A stretch of 64,000 bases of DNA, taken from NCBI GenBank assembly GCA_964544765.1, contig CAZJDM010000001.1:1-64000 (forward strand). Reading direction: 5' to 3'. Position numbers and translations under genes: made by a program. The first letter of the stretch is position 1. Every line of letters begins with the position of its first letter. Shown here piece after piece: positions 26,700 through 36,277 of this stretch. The stretch is from CAZJDM01 sp964544765 (GTDB lineage: Bacteria > Bdellovibrionota_B > Oligoflexia > CAYFLR01). The notes beneath the pieces were generated by a model. That model ran no database searches and was not told the origin of the DNA. It worked only from the letters and a program-made list of their open reading frames with translations.

Positions 26700-27413
26700 T
26701 TATTTAATATTTGAAATCGCCTTGAGTCCTTTTTTCTTTTTTAGCTTGGCTAAAGCCTCGGAATACTCAACTACTTTATCTGTGTTCATTTTTTCAAAAA
26801 GCTTAGAAACAAATTTTTCTTTTAAATGAAGTAATAATTGAACCGCTAGACCCTTGTCCATTCTTTCAAAAGCAGGGCCCGCTCTTTTTACATCCATTTT
26901 ACTATACATAAGAACCAATTTTTCTAGTCTTTTCTTTTTGATTTTCTTCTCTTGTTCAATTGATTTTTTATATTCTCTATAAATCTTTTCTAACTTATTT
27001 ATTTTGGCAATAATTTCTTTTTCCATCTTTTTGATATCATTCTCACGTTCTAATAATTGCCTTTCTTTCTCAACCAGCTCCATTTGTTTTTTCTTCAGTT
27101 CCGACACCGAAGGGGTATCCTTCTCTTTAGACTTGATATCTTTCCCAGGTTTGCTTACTTGTGGAATATATTTTTTTCTGGCACTCTCTTTTTGTTTGCT
27201 CATTTCTACATCTAAGGCTCTATTTTTATCTTGGTCGTATTCTTCAACCTCCTTAGAAGCTTCTTCTTTCTCATTTATACTTTTTTTCCCAGCGGACCCG
27301 CTCTTTTTTTCACTATTTTTGGCAAATAGAGAGTTTAAATCCCATGATGTTCTTTTTAAATAGACCGGCAACAAAAACAAAAAAGCAATTAAGAAAAACC
27401 ATCTAACCGACAT
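26700..27413 (-). CDS. MotE-like flagellar stator-chaperone protein
   Basis: About 237 residues from an ATG with GGAGG upstream, overlapping the fliJ end by 11 bases. One N-terminal membrane segment (SVRWFFLIAFLFLLPVYL), a long charged coiled coil, and a C-terminal MgtE-N-like module (MYSKMDVKRAGPAFERMDKGLAVQLLLHLK...LFEKMNTDKVVEYSEAL). This plan matches MotE (COG3334), which in alphaproteobacteria stabilises the stator-linked MotC and is often found after fliJ. The role here is inferred from domain order and context. Confidence 0.78.
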   Translation of the reverse strand: MSVRWFFLIAFLFLLPVYLKRTSWDLNSLFAKNSEKKSGSAGKKSINEKEEASKEVEEYDQDKNRALDVEMSKQKESARKKYIPQVSKPGKDIKSKEKDTPSVSELKKKQMELVEKERQLLERENDIKKMEKEIIAKINKLEKIYREYKKSIEQEKKIKKKRLEKLVLMYSKMDVKRAGPAFERMDKGLAVQLLLHLKEKFVSKLFEKMNTDKVVEYSEALAKLKKKKGLKAISNIK

Positions 27414-27846
27414 TTTTATGGAACCCTCCTTTAAAAGTAGAAAAGTCATCCATCTGCTTATTTTCAATTTTTCTTTCTTCTAATAAATATTTTTTATATT
27501 CTTTGTCTCGTAACTCATCCATCAGTTTTTGCTCTTGCTTAGCCTTAACAATTAAATGTTCTTTTAAAGCAACATCATTTTTGGCAGCATTAATTAGCAC
27601 TAACTGATCCATAATATCTTTTTTCAAACTATCAAGATAGACATTATAAATTTTCTCTTTTTCATAAAATCCATCAACTAAAGCTTGCATCAACTGATTT
27701 TTCCTTTCAACATACTTATCGCGTAAATTAAATAATACCTCAGTTTCTTCTCTAACTTTTCGATACAAAGCCTCCAACTCTTTTAAAAGGATATTTACCC
27801 TTTCTTCTTTATATTTGCGTATAGGTTCTAAAGCAAATTTAAACAT
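27403..27846 (-). CDS. fliJ: Flagellar export protein FliJ
   Basis: 147 residues, almost entirely an antiparallel coiled coil, starting FALEPIRKYKEERVNILLKELEAL, the typical FliJ opening. FliJ is the stalk-like partner of the FliI ATPase and escorts chaperones for export. It is three bases from fliI and overlaps the motE-like gene. Confidence 0.88.
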   Translation of the reverse strand: MFKFALEPIRKYKEERVNILLKELEALYRKVREETEVLFNLRDKYVERKNQLMQALVDGFYEKEKIYNVYLDSLKKDIMDQLVLINAAKNDVALKEHLIVKAKQEQKLMDELRDKEYKKYLLEERKIENKQMDDFSTFKGGFHKNVG

Positions 27847-27849
27847 TTA

Positions 27850-29190
27850 TTATTGTGTTTCTTGATTATTATTAATTAAATCACCAATCTGCTTAACGCT
27901 TTCCTCTATAGAACATTTTTCATTAATATCCTGGCGTAAAAATGATAGCAGACCCGACCTTTTCGATATTGATTCATCAATATCCTGATCACTACCTCTT
28001 TGATAGGCGCCAATTTCGATCATCATCTTAGATCTTTCATATACAGAATAGAAATGTTTGGCTTTCATTGAAAGATTCCAATGTTCTTTATCGATAACAT
28101 CAATCATTAATCGAGATAGACTGGCCTCTATATCAATTGCGGGATAAACACCCTGCTGAGCAAGTTCTCTACTTAGTACAATATGGCCATCCAACGTACC
28201 TCTTACCGTATCCGCTACTGGATCTGTTAAATCATCCTGATCAACCAATACGGTATATATTCCTGTAATAGCCCCCTTTCCTTTACATGTACCTACCCTT
28301 TCTAATAACTTGGGAATAGAAGAAAAAACAGACGGTGTATAACCTTTTGAGGTTGGAGGTTCTCCTATTGCTAAACCAATTTCTCGCTGTGCATGAGCAA
28401 ATCGAGTTATAGAATCCATCATTAACAAAACATTCTTTCCCCTATCGCGAAAATATTCAGCAATGGCAGTCGCCAGATTAGCTCCCCTTATTCGTAAAAG
28501 AGGGGATTTTTCAGAAGACACTACCACCAAGACACTCTTGGCCAATCCTTCCGGGCCAAGATCTTTTTCAATAAACTCCCTAACTTCTCGTCCTCGTTCT
28601 CCAATAAGGCCAATAACATTAATATCTGCTTTCACATTTCTAGCCACCATACCAAGTAGAACAGATTTTCCTACTCCACTGCCTGCCATTAGAGCTACTC
28701 GCTGACCCTTTCCACAAGTAAAAAGACCATTAATAGCTCGAATTCCTAAGTCTATAGAATTTTTAATTTGCTTTCTATCAACCGGACTAGGTGGATCATT
28801 ATATAAAGGGAAATTCTCCAGTTTTTCTGGCTCACCCTTACCATCTAAAATATTGCCCATCCCATCCACAATTCTCCCTAAAAGTGAATCGCCAACTTTG
28901 ATTAAAGCTCCTTCACCCCTTATTCGAATACTACTATTGGTGCTAACCCCTACCAGAGACTCATACGGCGCTAATAAAACTTTATCTCCCCTAAACCCTA
29001 CCACCTCTGACATTAATTTGGAATTTGTCTCTTTGGATATAACATCACAAATGTTTCCCATTCTTGCCCCTGGTAAGTACCCTTCTATAACGGTACCTAT
29101 TATCTGGCACACTCTACCCTGAATGGCAAAGGATTCAACCTCTTGTATTTTTTTGTCAAAAGCTTCTGGATTAAATATTCTCATATTCAT
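27850..29190 (-). CDS. fliI: Flagellum-specific ATPase FliI
   Basis: 446 residues. F1-ATPase beta-like: Walker A GSGVGKSVLLGM, VIGLIGERGREVREF, Walker B VLLMMDSITRFAHAQREIGLA and GEPPTSKGYTPSVF. It energises flagellar type III export together with FliH and FliJ. Normal length. Sits in the fliF-fliG-fliH-fliI-fliJ order. Confidence 0.97.
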   Translation of the reverse strand: MNMRIFNPEAFDKKIQEVESFAIQGRVCQIIGTVIEGYLPGARMGNICDVISKETNSKLMSEVVGFRGDKVLLAPYESLVGVSTNSSIRIRGEGALIKVGDSLLGRIVDGMGNILDGKGEPEKLENFPLYNDPPSPVDRKQIKNSIDLGIRAINGLFTCGKGQRVALMAGSGVGKSVLLGMVARNVKADINVIGLIGERGREVREFIEKDLGPEGLAKSVLVVVSSEKSPLLRIRGANLATAIAEYFRDRGKNVLLMMDSITRFAHAQREIGLAIGEPPTSKGYTPSVFSSIPKLLERVGTCKGKGAITGIYTVLVDQDDLTDPVADTVRGTLDGHIVLSRELAQQGVYPAIDIEASLSRLMIDVIDKEHWNLSMKAKHFYSVYERSKMMIEIGAYQRGSDQDIDESISKRSGLLSFLRQDINEKCSIEESVKQIGDLINNNQETQ

Positions 29191-29211
29191 AAATATTAAT
29201 ATTAGTTTTTG

Positions 29212-30552
29212 TTAAGAGGCTTTCTTATCTGTTAAAGAAAGATCTAATTGTTCAACCATGTGATCTATTTGCCTATCAACACTTGAATCAATTACATTCA
29301 TTTCAGTTTCAATTATAAAATTCGATTTATTGATCCCTGGATCCTTTATCAATTCCGTTAGTTCCAAATCAGGAAATTTTTCTTTTAAATTGGGAACCAG
29401 ATTTTGAAAATACTCATAATCATCAGGGTTAATCTTTACCTTGATTCTATCTTTTTTGGCAGTCTTTTCTATCACCTCATAAAAAATCTGCTTCAAAATA
29501 TCTTGATCCAAAGATATCTCTCTATGAATTACCCTCTTAGCTGTTTTTTCTATGATTAATTTAAAATTTTGTTCTAAAGAAGAGTATACTTTACGCTTAA
29601 CCTCTTCCAACTCTTGCAACAGTTCTCCTACTTTGGTGAACAAATCATTTACCCTAGCTTGAACACTAATAAAACCCTTTTCTTCACCAGACAACCATCC
29701 TTGATTAAAACCTTCTTTTTTGGCCGCCTCTATTTCAACCATATCATTGTCATCTAAATATTTTTTTTGCTTCTCATCTTCAATATCAACAAAACCTTGC
29801 TCAATAGATTCAGACTCAAAAATACTTGTTTTCTTTAAATCAGTATCAACCGATTCTATTGGTGCCTTTTTTGGTTTTTCAGCGCTTTCCCCCTCCCTCA
29901 CATCATCAATGTCCTCCTTAGACCTGGTATCAACTGATTTAATATCCGGGCCATCAAGGTCAACATCCTCAGGTTGGCCCTCATATCCTGTTTTTTTTCC
30001 ATTCTCTTCGGATTCTTCTTCCAAACCAGAGTTTTTCATGGCCTCATGAAACAATTTACTACCCACATCAACTTTTTCCACAGTGCTATCATAATTAAAC
30101 TTCATATCCTCCATCGAGCGAGTTTTGTCCTCTTTTTTACTACCCCCCTTTTCACCATCTTGTGTTTTTTCCCGTTCTCCCCCCCCTTCCTCAGCCTCCT
30201 CTTCTTCCATTAATACCTGAGCATTTTCATCGTCATCATCTCCTAAATTATAAAATCCTTCTCTTCGCCTTTTAATCTCTTGTTCTATATTTTTAACTTC
30301 ATCAGTAAAGTCCTCTAATTTAATTCGCTTTCCTTCAGAGGAAAATGATTTCTCACAATACTCAGAAGCGTCTTTAGACAACTTTTTTAGGACTTTTTCT
30401 CCATGTTTATTTTTCCTTAATAAGTTACGAAATCGGTTATCAAAAGGAACTTCATCAAAAGAATTAATCTCTGAAAAAGAATACTCGTCTACCTTAAATT
30501 TATGCTGATCCTTTTTCTTAATAACCATCATGACTTTATGTATCCCTTTCAT
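29212..30552 (-). CDS. fliH: Flagellar assembly protein FliH with long acidic N-terminus
   Basis: 446 residues, about twice the usual FliH. The C-terminal part carries the family pattern (FNQGWLSGEEKGFISVQARVN, the V-type ATPase E-like VIEKTAKRVIHREISLDQDIL and VKINPDDYEYF). The first 270 residues are very acidic and repetitive (EEEEAEEGGGE; many Asp/Glu/Lys runs), likely disordered. FliH binds and restrains FliI. ATG at 30552 is seven bases after fliG; an ATG at 30531 has AAAGGG upstream and may be used instead. Confidence 0.88.
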   Translation of the reverse strand: MKGIHKVMMVIKKKDQHKFKVDEYSFSEINSFDEVPFDNRFRNLLRKNKHGEKVLKKLSKDASEYCEKSFSSEGKRIKLEDFTDEVKNIEQEIKRRREGFYNLGDDDDENAQVLMEEEEAEEGGGEREKTQDGEKGGSKKEDKTRSMEDMKFNYDSTVEKVDVGSKLFHEAMKNSGLEEESEENGKKTGYEGQPEDVDLDGPDIKSVDTRSKEDIDDVREGESAEKPKKAPIESVDTDLKKTSIFESESIEQGFVDIEDEKQKKYLDDNDMVEIEAAKKEGFNQGWLSGEEKGFISVQARVNDLFTKVGELLQELEEVKRKVYSSLEQNFKLIIEKTAKRVIHREISLDQDILKQIFYEVIEKTAKKDRIKVKINPDDYEYFQNLVPNLKEKFPDLELTELIKDPGINKSNFIIETEMNVIDSSVDRQIDHMVEQLDLSLTDKKAS

Positions 30553-30559
30553 TTAATAA

Positions 30560-31549
30560 TTAGACAAAAGCAGCATCTCCAGTAGCAATAACAATTTTGC
30601 CCTCCTCGTCCAATTTTCTGGCAATTGCTATCAATTCCTGTTGAGCAATTTCTACCTCGGACAATTTGACGGCGCCCATGGTTTCTATATCCTCTTGTAA
30701 TTCTTGTCTTGCCCTATCAGACATATTATTGAAAATTAATTCTTTTACTGCCTCTGAGGCAGTTTTTAGAGCATACTTAAGTTTTTCTTTATTAGCGGCA
30801 TTTAAGATCATTTGAATACCTCTGTCGTCTATCTTGACAAAATCATCAAAAGTAAACATAAGATTGCGGATCTGTTCTGCCAAATCAGGATCTCTCTCTT
30901 CGAGCTTATCTAATATCTGTTCTTCTGTATTTTTATCTAAGAAATTGAGCATATCTACTATGGGTTCTACACCTCCTCTTTTCTGAACAGATACACTACC
31001 TAAGCGTTGTACTTCATGACGTAAAATCTCATCAATTTCTTCTATAATTTCTGGAGATACTGATTCCAGATTAGCAATTCTTAAGATAACCTCTGTATGA
31101 ACATTTTCTGGTAGCATTTTTAAGGTATCACCACATTTCTTAGAATCCAAATGAGCAAGTATCAATGCAATAGTTTGAGGATGTTCATTTCTAATAAAGG
31201 TAGCAAGTGTCTTAGGATCAATTAACTCTAGAGAATCTAAATTTACAGATGCTACTAGAGCCAGGTCTTCCATTATGCCTTCAGCATCTCCGCCCATTTG
31301 CGCAAGTATTTTCTTGGTGTAGTCACTACCACCAAAATAATATTTTTGATCAGAGTTTAATATTTGCCAAAACTCACGCATGATCTCATCGATTACTACG
31401 TCATCCACACGTCCCAATCGAGACATGGCGCTACCAATTCGCTTTATCTCAAATTCCGACATATTACGGAAGATTTCTGCCGATATTTCTTCTCCAAAAG
31501 CCAATAGCAAAATAGCAGCTTTCTGTGCTCCAGTATATTTAACTGCCAT
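30560..31549 (-). CDS. fliG: Flagellar motor switch protein FliG
   Basis: 329 residues. The three FliG domains are present: N-terminal FliF-binding part (TGAQKAAILLLAFGEEIS), middle domain with FIRNEHPQTIALILAHL (EHPQ motif), and C-terminal torque domain with MFTFDDFVKIDDRGIQMIL and a LIFNNMSDRA motif. It transmits stator force to the rotor. 40 bases after fliF. Confidence 0.97.
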   Translation of the reverse strand: MAVKYTGAQKAAILLLAFGEEISAEIFRNMSEFEIKRIGSAMSRLGRVDDVVIDEIMREFWQILNSDQKYYFGGSDYTKKILAQMGGDAEGIMEDLALVASVNLDSLELIDPKTLATFIRNEHPQTIALILAHLDSKKCGDTLKMLPENVHTEVILRIANLESVSPEIIEEIDEILRHEVQRLGSVSVQKRGGVEPIVDMLNFLDKNTEEQILDKLEERDPDLAEQIRNLMFTFDDFVKIDDRGIQMILNAANKEKLKYALKTASEAVKELIFNNMSDRARQELQEDIETMGAVKLSEVEIAQQELIAIARKLDEEGKIVIATGDAAFV

Positions 31550-31589
31550 TGCTCCCCCTTATGTATCTATATTTTAATACTATACCTTC

Positions 31590-33218
31590 CTATTTAGCTG
31601 ATGATGAAGGCGACATCATCATTCTAAGAGCCTCCGTTGTTTTCTGTGGCTCATGTTTTGCCAGATACATAATTTGATCTCGAATACTCAACTCTTCAAA
31701 TGGTACTTCTTCGGTTATTTCAACCTTTTTCATCGGTGTCTTTTCAAAATCAGGTTTAAACTCTTCCACCTCTGCATCAGCTGGTTTAATCTTATCTGGA
31801 TCATATACTAACCATCGTAAATATGGTTTTACTACAAAAATAAAGAAGATAATTAAACTTAGAGCCACTGAAGAAATCATTACTATATCTCGCCAAACTT
31901 TTTTCTCTTCCATAATAGCAACTTGTCTCTCTTCAAGGGCAAAAACATCCTCCTTAAATCTCATATTTTCTAAGGTTATTTGATCTCCACGTTTATCATC
32001 AAAACCAACAGACTGTCTGATAAGAGCTTCTAGCTTAGCCATTTCCTCTTTGCCTCTGGCTTCATAAGTAGGAAGATCCTTGGGAGTGGCTCCAGGTATA
32101 TATTTACCATCTATAAGTACAGATACAGACAATCTTTTAATGGCTCCAGATTCTTCAACCGTTTGAGATATTATTTTCCCGATTTCATAATTAACAGTCT
32201 GAGTAGATCGTGTTTGAGAAGAACTACTTTTATTTACCTGCACTTCGACATCTTCATTAGGTAGATTGGCTTTAGATCCCGGAACACCGGTGGGATTTAG
32301 ACCGACTCCTTTCATTGCGTCATCTGTAACTTGAGACGATCTCAATACTTGCTGTTCAGGATCATATTGTTCTTTGGTATACGATACTTGACCAAAATCA
32401 ATGTCCGCGGTTACCGAAGCCATTACTTTATCCATACCGACAACTCTACCGATCAAGGTACGAATCTTACTTACATAATCCTTTTCTATTCTTCTTTTAT
32501 ACTCCGACTTAGATTTAGACAAACTTCCTGCTGACAGATCCTGCTCATCTTCAGTTAAAATGTTTCCCTCTCCATCTACGATGGTTATATTACCAATACT
32601 TAAGCCTTCAACACTTCTGGACACTAAATATTGTATCCCGCGCACTTGTTTTTTGGACAGTGTTTGCCCTCTTTTCAATTTTATATAAATGGCCGCAGAA
32701 GGTTCTCTTTTATCCTCTTCAAACAAACGATTTTTAGGTGATACAATATGCACTCGAGAACTTTTTATCGGTTTTAAGCGGGTAATAGTACGACTTAGCT
32801 CTCCCTCTAATGCCCGCCTCTTGTTTATATCCAATTCAAAGTCAGTTACCGCGAAGTTGGTTTGATCAAATTTCTCCCATCCGATCACACCCCCAGAAGG
32901 TAATCCTTCTTGAGACAATTCTAATCTTACATCCACATCCTTTCCGTCTTGGGCCAGTAACCTATTACCTACAAATTTATAATCCTTTATATTTTTTTTC
33001 CGTAAAACATTTTCCATGGCCAACATATCTTCATCAGTCAAATCATCATAAATGGTTTTGTAACGCTCCTGTTTTTCCAATAACAACATACTCAACATTG
33101 ACACCAGAATAATACCTAATAATGAAAACAGAACTATTTTTCTAGTAACCGTTAAATTGTTATAAAAATCTTTGTTCTTACTCAAAAACTGGTCAATAAA
33201 AACTCTAAAACTTGGCAA
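31590..33218 (-). CDS. fliF: Flagellar MS-ring protein FliF
   Basis: 542 residues. Two transmembrane segments (about 28-46, KIVLFSLLGIILVSMLSML; about 445-465, IVMISSVALSLIIFFIFVV) bracket the periplasmic YscJ-like ring domains (QEGLPSGG..GWE.FD.TNF). The cytoplasmic tail ends with the FliG-binding helix (RDQIMYLAKHEPQKTTEALRMMM). Normal length. Confidence 0.97.
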   Translation of the reverse strand: MPSFRVFIDQFLSKNKDFYNNLTVTRKIVLFSLLGIILVSMLSMLLLEKQERYKTIYDDLTDEDMLAMENVLRKKNIKDYKFVGNRLLAQDGKDVDVRLELSQEGLPSGGVIGWEKFDQTNFAVTDFELDINKRRALEGELSRTITRLKPIKSSRVHIVSPKNRLFEEDKREPSAAIYIKLKRGQTLSKKQVRGIQYLVSRSVEGLSIGNITIVDGEGNILTEDEQDLSAGSLSKSKSEYKRRIEKDYVSKIRTLIGRVVGMDKVMASVTADIDFGQVSYTKEQYDPEQQVLRSSQVTDDAMKGVGLNPTGVPGSKANLPNEDVEVQVNKSSSSQTRSTQTVNYEIGKIISQTVEESGAIKRLSVSVLIDGKYIPGATPKDLPTYEARGKEEMAKLEALIRQSVGFDDKRGDQITLENMRFKEDVFALEERQVAIMEEKKVWRDIVMISSVALSLIIFFIFVVKPYLRWLVYDPDKIKPADAEVEEFKPDFEKTPMKKVEITEEVPFEELSIRDQIMYLAKHEPQKTTEALRMMMSPSSSAK

Positions 33219-33236
33219 AGTTTTATCTCCTTGTTA

Positions 33237-33581
33237 CTATACTTGCATCCTCATCATTTCCTGATAAGCATCTAAAGCTTTGTTTCTTACTTGCACTAAG
33301 AGTTGAAAACTTAAAGCAGCTTTTTCCATTTGAATCATGGCTTCATGAATATTTTTATTCTTACCGGTTGCCAGATTAACCGCTGCTACATCGGCTTTAG
33401 CCTGCTCTTTATTAATATCAGAGATATACTCTTGTAAAAAATCACCAAAACTTTTACTAGAGGTAGTCGCTGCTTCTGAAGCTTCTGGATTATATCCACC
33501 CAATTTAACAGTATCGGCTCTTGAAATATCTGGAAGAGAAACAACCGCTCTTAATTGACTATTAAAACTAATATCTTTCAT
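33237..33581 (-). CDS. fliE: Flagellar hook-basal body protein FliE
   Basis: About 114 residues from an ATG with AGGAG eight bases upstream; an in-frame start at 33611 lacks an SD. The C-terminal half has FGDFLQEYISDINKEQAKADVAAVNLATGK and ALSFQLLVQVRNKALDAYQEMMRM, the FliE signature. It joins the MS ring to the rod. Preceded by flgB and flgC, the canonical order. Confidence 0.94.
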   Translation of the reverse strand: MKDISFNSQLRAVVSLPDISRADTVKLGGYNPEASEAATTSSKSFGDFLQEYISDINKEQAKADVAAVNLATGKNKNIHEAMIQMEKAALSFQLLVQVRNKALDAYQEMMRMQV

Positions 33582-33622
33582 CCGCAAATCTCCTCTAGTG
33601 TTGAAGAACAACTAATCAAGTT

Positions 33623-34060
33623 TTATTTACCTATATCTAAGGCCTTAAGCGCCATATTCTTAGTCGAATTAATTGCTGAAACATTTGCTTCATATGCTCT
33701 TGAAGCCATAATAAGATTAACCATTTCTTCCATTACATTTATGTTGGGATATTTTACAAATCCATCTTTATCAGCATGCATGTGCTTAGGGTCATAAACC
33801 TTTCTAGGAGGCTTTGCATCTTCGAAAATTCCTGAAACCTTAACTTCCTTGAGATCAGAGTCAGTTGCTTTAGCAACTAGATCAGCAAAATCAGTATTAG
33901 CAGAAACAGCAGATAATACGACGTCCTTCCTCCTATATGGAGCTCCATTTTCTGAGATTGTTGATTGAGCATTAGCTATATTGCTTGACAATAAATTCAT
34001 TCGCGTTCTTTGAGCTGCTAACCCAGAAGAACTAATTTTCAATGCACTCATAAAATCCAT
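33623..34060 (-). CDS. flgC: Flagellar basal-body rod protein FlgC
   Basis: 145 residues. N-terminal rod motif SALKISSSGLAAQRTRMNLLSSNIANAQST and C-terminal YPNINVMEEMVNLIMASRAYEANVSAINSTKNM. Its ATG overlaps the flgB stop as TAATG, so translation is coupled. Proximal rod component. Confidence 0.96.
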   Translation of the reverse strand: MDFMSALKISSSGLAAQRTRMNLLSSNIANAQSTISENGAPYRRKDVVLSAVSANTDFADLVAKATDSDLKEVKVSGIFEDAKPPRKVYDPKHMHADKDGFVKYPNINVMEEMVNLIMASRAYEANVSAINSTKNMALKALDIGK

Positions 34061-34485
34061 TATCTACCCCCTGTTATTGCATACCTTAATAAAGCTAGTT
34101 TTTTAGAAATTACCTCTGAAGTGGCCCGATACATAATTTGGTTCTCTGCTAAGGTACCCATTTCACCTTCTACATTGACAGTATTTCCGTCATTACCAAT
34201 AGATTCTGTTGGTTGAATAAAAATATCCGGCTCCAACTCACCGTTTACTAATTGACGATCATTTAAGTAGTGGTTTCCATTGGTTGACTTTAATTTTAAT
34301 TTGTCATCATGACCAATCATTTCTTGTAATTGGTTCTCAAACTCATACCCTCTGGCCCGATACCCTGGAGTTTCTGCATTAACTACATTGGCTATATGCA
34401 CAGAATGTTTATTCAATCGCTGATTTAAGGCCTCACCAAAAATCTCATAAGCTTGATCAAATAATGGACTGGACACCTTAATCAT
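34060..34485 (-). CDS. flgB: Flagellar basal-body rod protein FlgB
   Basis: 141 residues. N-terminal LNKHSVHIANVVNAETPGYRARGYEFE and C-terminal VEGEMGTLAENQIMYRATSEVISKKLALLRYAITGGR match FlgB. It overlaps the sigma-54 activator gene by eight bases upstream and flgC downstream, so it is embedded in one operon. Confidence 0.95.
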   Translation of the reverse strand: MIKVSSPLFDQAYEIFGEALNQRLNKHSVHIANVVNAETPGYRARGYEFENQLQEMIGHDDKLKLKSTNGNHYLNDRQLVNGELEPDIFIQPTESIGNDGNTVNVEGEMGTLAENQIMYRATSEVISKKLALLRYAITGGR

Positions 34486-35761
34486 AAGCCCTCACCTCTA
34501 TCCCTTCTTTTTTATATTCATTGATTTTATTACGAAGAGTTCTTAAACTAATCCCCAGCATTTTAGCTGCATGGGTCCTATTTCCCATAGTTTGATCCAG
34601 GGTCTTGACTATCAGCCGCTGTTCAGCGCCTCGAATGGTCATTCCCGGTTCTAATAAATCTTTTACATCGTGGTTCCCGCTTTCTAAAGGATCCGGTGAT
34701 TCAAATAAGAAATCTTCTATATTTAAAATTTGATTCCGCCCGAACAAAACCGCTCTCTCTATCATATTTTGTAACTCGCGCACATTACCAGGCCATAGAT
34801 GATTGGCTAGTTTTTCGTAAGCAGCTGGAGAGACATCTATGATATTTTTATTGTATTGTTTATTCATTTGTTCAATGTAATATTTTGCTAAAAGAACAAC
34901 ATCCCCCTTACGCTCACGTAGAGGTGGAATGTGAAAGTGAATCACATTCAACCGATAAAATAAATCTTCCCGAAAAGAACCTTTACGAACTGACTCTCTT
35001 AAATCGACATTGCTAGTAGCTAAAATTCGAATATCTAAATTAGTTACTTGTTTTCCTCCAAGACGATCTAACTCACGCTCTTGAATTACTCTTAATAATT
35101 TTGCCTGCAGCGATATATCAATTTCACTAATTTCATCTAATAAAATCGTTCCTTTGTTTGCCTGTTCAAATTTACCTATTTTCTTTTGGATAGCTCCGGT
35201 AAAGGCGCCTTTTTCATATCCAAACAACTCACTCTCTAATAAGGTTTCAGGGAGAGCCGCACAATTAACAGCTACAAAGGGATTATCCTTTCGATCTGAT
35301 TCATCATGAATTAATCTAGCTAATAATTCCTTACCCGTTCCATTCTCTCCAGTAATTAGGACTGACGCACCTGTTGGAGCAATTTTTTTAGACATAGAAA
35401 TAATTTCCATCAAAGAAGAATCCTCGGTAACCAATCTTCTTTTGGTAGTATCCTGACCTTGTTGAATCAGATTTACATCAAAGTGAATTAACTTTCCTAA
35501 TGGACAGATCTTTCTTCTAACAATTTTTAATCCCACATATCTTTCCAACATCTGAAAGGATGCACCAATAATGTCATTAAATCCCATTTTATTAAAATAT
35601 AATGAAGCCTTAGAATTCATCATTTCTAGATTATTTTCATGATTAACTAATATGACACCGTCTGCCTCCCCCTCTATCAAGGTTTTCATATCCAAATGTT
35701 CTGATTTTCCGTTATTATTTAAGGATTCAACATAATTTAGATAATCCCTTGCTACACTCAT
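34478..35761 (-). CDS. Sigma-54-dependent flagellar regulator (FlrC/FleQ-type)
   Basis: About 427 residues from an ATG with GAGGGAG upstream (an upstream in-frame start at 35803 is less likely). PAS-like N-terminus (EADGVILVNHENNLEMMNSKA), then the AAA+ domain: Walker A GENGTGKE, the sigma-54 contact loop GAFTGA, ILLDEISEI and a WPGNVREL motif. A Fis-type HTH at the end (MGNRTHAAKMLGISLRTLRNKI) binds DNA. No response-regulator receiver domain with the phospho-Asp is seen. It lies directly before flgB and after a sigma-54 promoter, so it may activate its own operon. Confidence 0.9.
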   Translation of the reverse strand: MSVARDYLNYVESLNNNGKSEHLDMKTLIEGEADGVILVNHENNLEMMNSKASLYFNKMGFNDIIGASFQMLERYVGLKIVRRKICPLGKLIHFDVNLIQQGQDTTKRRLVTEDSSLMEIISMSKKIAPTGASVLITGENGTGKELLARLIHDESDRKDNPFVAVNCAALPETLLESELFGYEKGAFTGAIQKKIGKFEQANKGTILLDEISEIDISLQAKLLRVIQERELDRLGGKQVTNLDIRILATSNVDLRESVRKGSFREDLFYRLNVIHFHIPPLRERKGDVVLLAKYYIEQMNKQYNKNIIDVSPAAYEKLANHLWPGNVRELQNMIERAVLFGRNQILNIEDFLFESPDPLESGNHDVKDLLEPGMTIRGAEQRLIVKTLDQTMGNRTHAAKMLGISLRTLRNKINEYKKEGIEVRAYD

Positions 35762-35783
35762 ATAATCTCCCTCGATGCTTATG

Positions 35784-36197
35784 TTAAGGTATCCAAAAAT
35801 CAATTATTAAACGATACGGCTGTTCTTTAAACAGAATTTGATATCGCACATCTTTCGACTTAGCTAAGATATACCTTACTTGAAGAGATTTCTTTTCGTC
35901 ATCCTGAACAACGCTGCAGCTCTTAATGTAATTAAATCCAATTTTGTCATAAGGCTCAAATCTAGTTCTAATTTCTCTGTTGCCATTATCATCAATTACT
36001 ACCTCTGACACCTCAGCAATTGTGGTTTTTTCCAAATTTAACAATAAGGTCCCAGTCTTTTCACTATAACGAGTGTTGAATTCTTTTTTTTCATTAAAAA
36101 CAACTGTTACTCTATAAACATTAGTCTGATCTAAAAGGTCGGCTTCCAATACTCCTGTAAAACCAAAACAAAGTATAAATAGAAGAATCTTATTCAT
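35784..36197 (-). CDS. Small exported AMIN-like protein
   Basis: 137 residues. A signal peptide (MNKILLFILCFGFTGVLEA) precedes a beta-rich domain ending ILFKEQPYRLIIDFWIP. The YRLIIDF ending is typical of AMIN domains, which bind peptidoglycan or localise envelope machines. ATG with GAGG upstream. First gene after the sigma-54 promoter and 22 bases before the activator gene. A periplasmic role in basal-body insertion through the wall would fit, but this is inference; similarity to AMIN is by eye only. Confidence 0.6.
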   Translation of the reverse strand: MNKILLFILCFGFTGVLEADLLDQTNVYRVTVVFNEKKEFNTRYSEKTGTLLLNLEKTTIAEVSEVVIDDNGNREIRTRFEPYDKIGFNYIKSCSVVQDDEKKSLQVRYILAKSKDVRYQILFKEQPYRLIIDFWIP

Positions 36198-36260
36198 TTT
36201 AGCCTCGTTTAATCAATTCTAAGAGAATAAAAACTTAACTTCTTTTATAAATTGATGATG

Positions 36261-36277
36261 TTGCAAGTTGTGTGCCA
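36261..36277 (-). promoter_or_regulatory. Consensus sigma-54 promoter of the flagellar operon
   Basis: On the minus strand TGGCACACAACTTGCAA matches the sigma-54 consensus TGGCAC-N5-TTGCA at every defined base. It lies 64 bases upstream of the AMIN-like gene ATG, which leads into the activator and flgB-motE. The predicted transcription start is near 36250. Confidence 0.85.
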
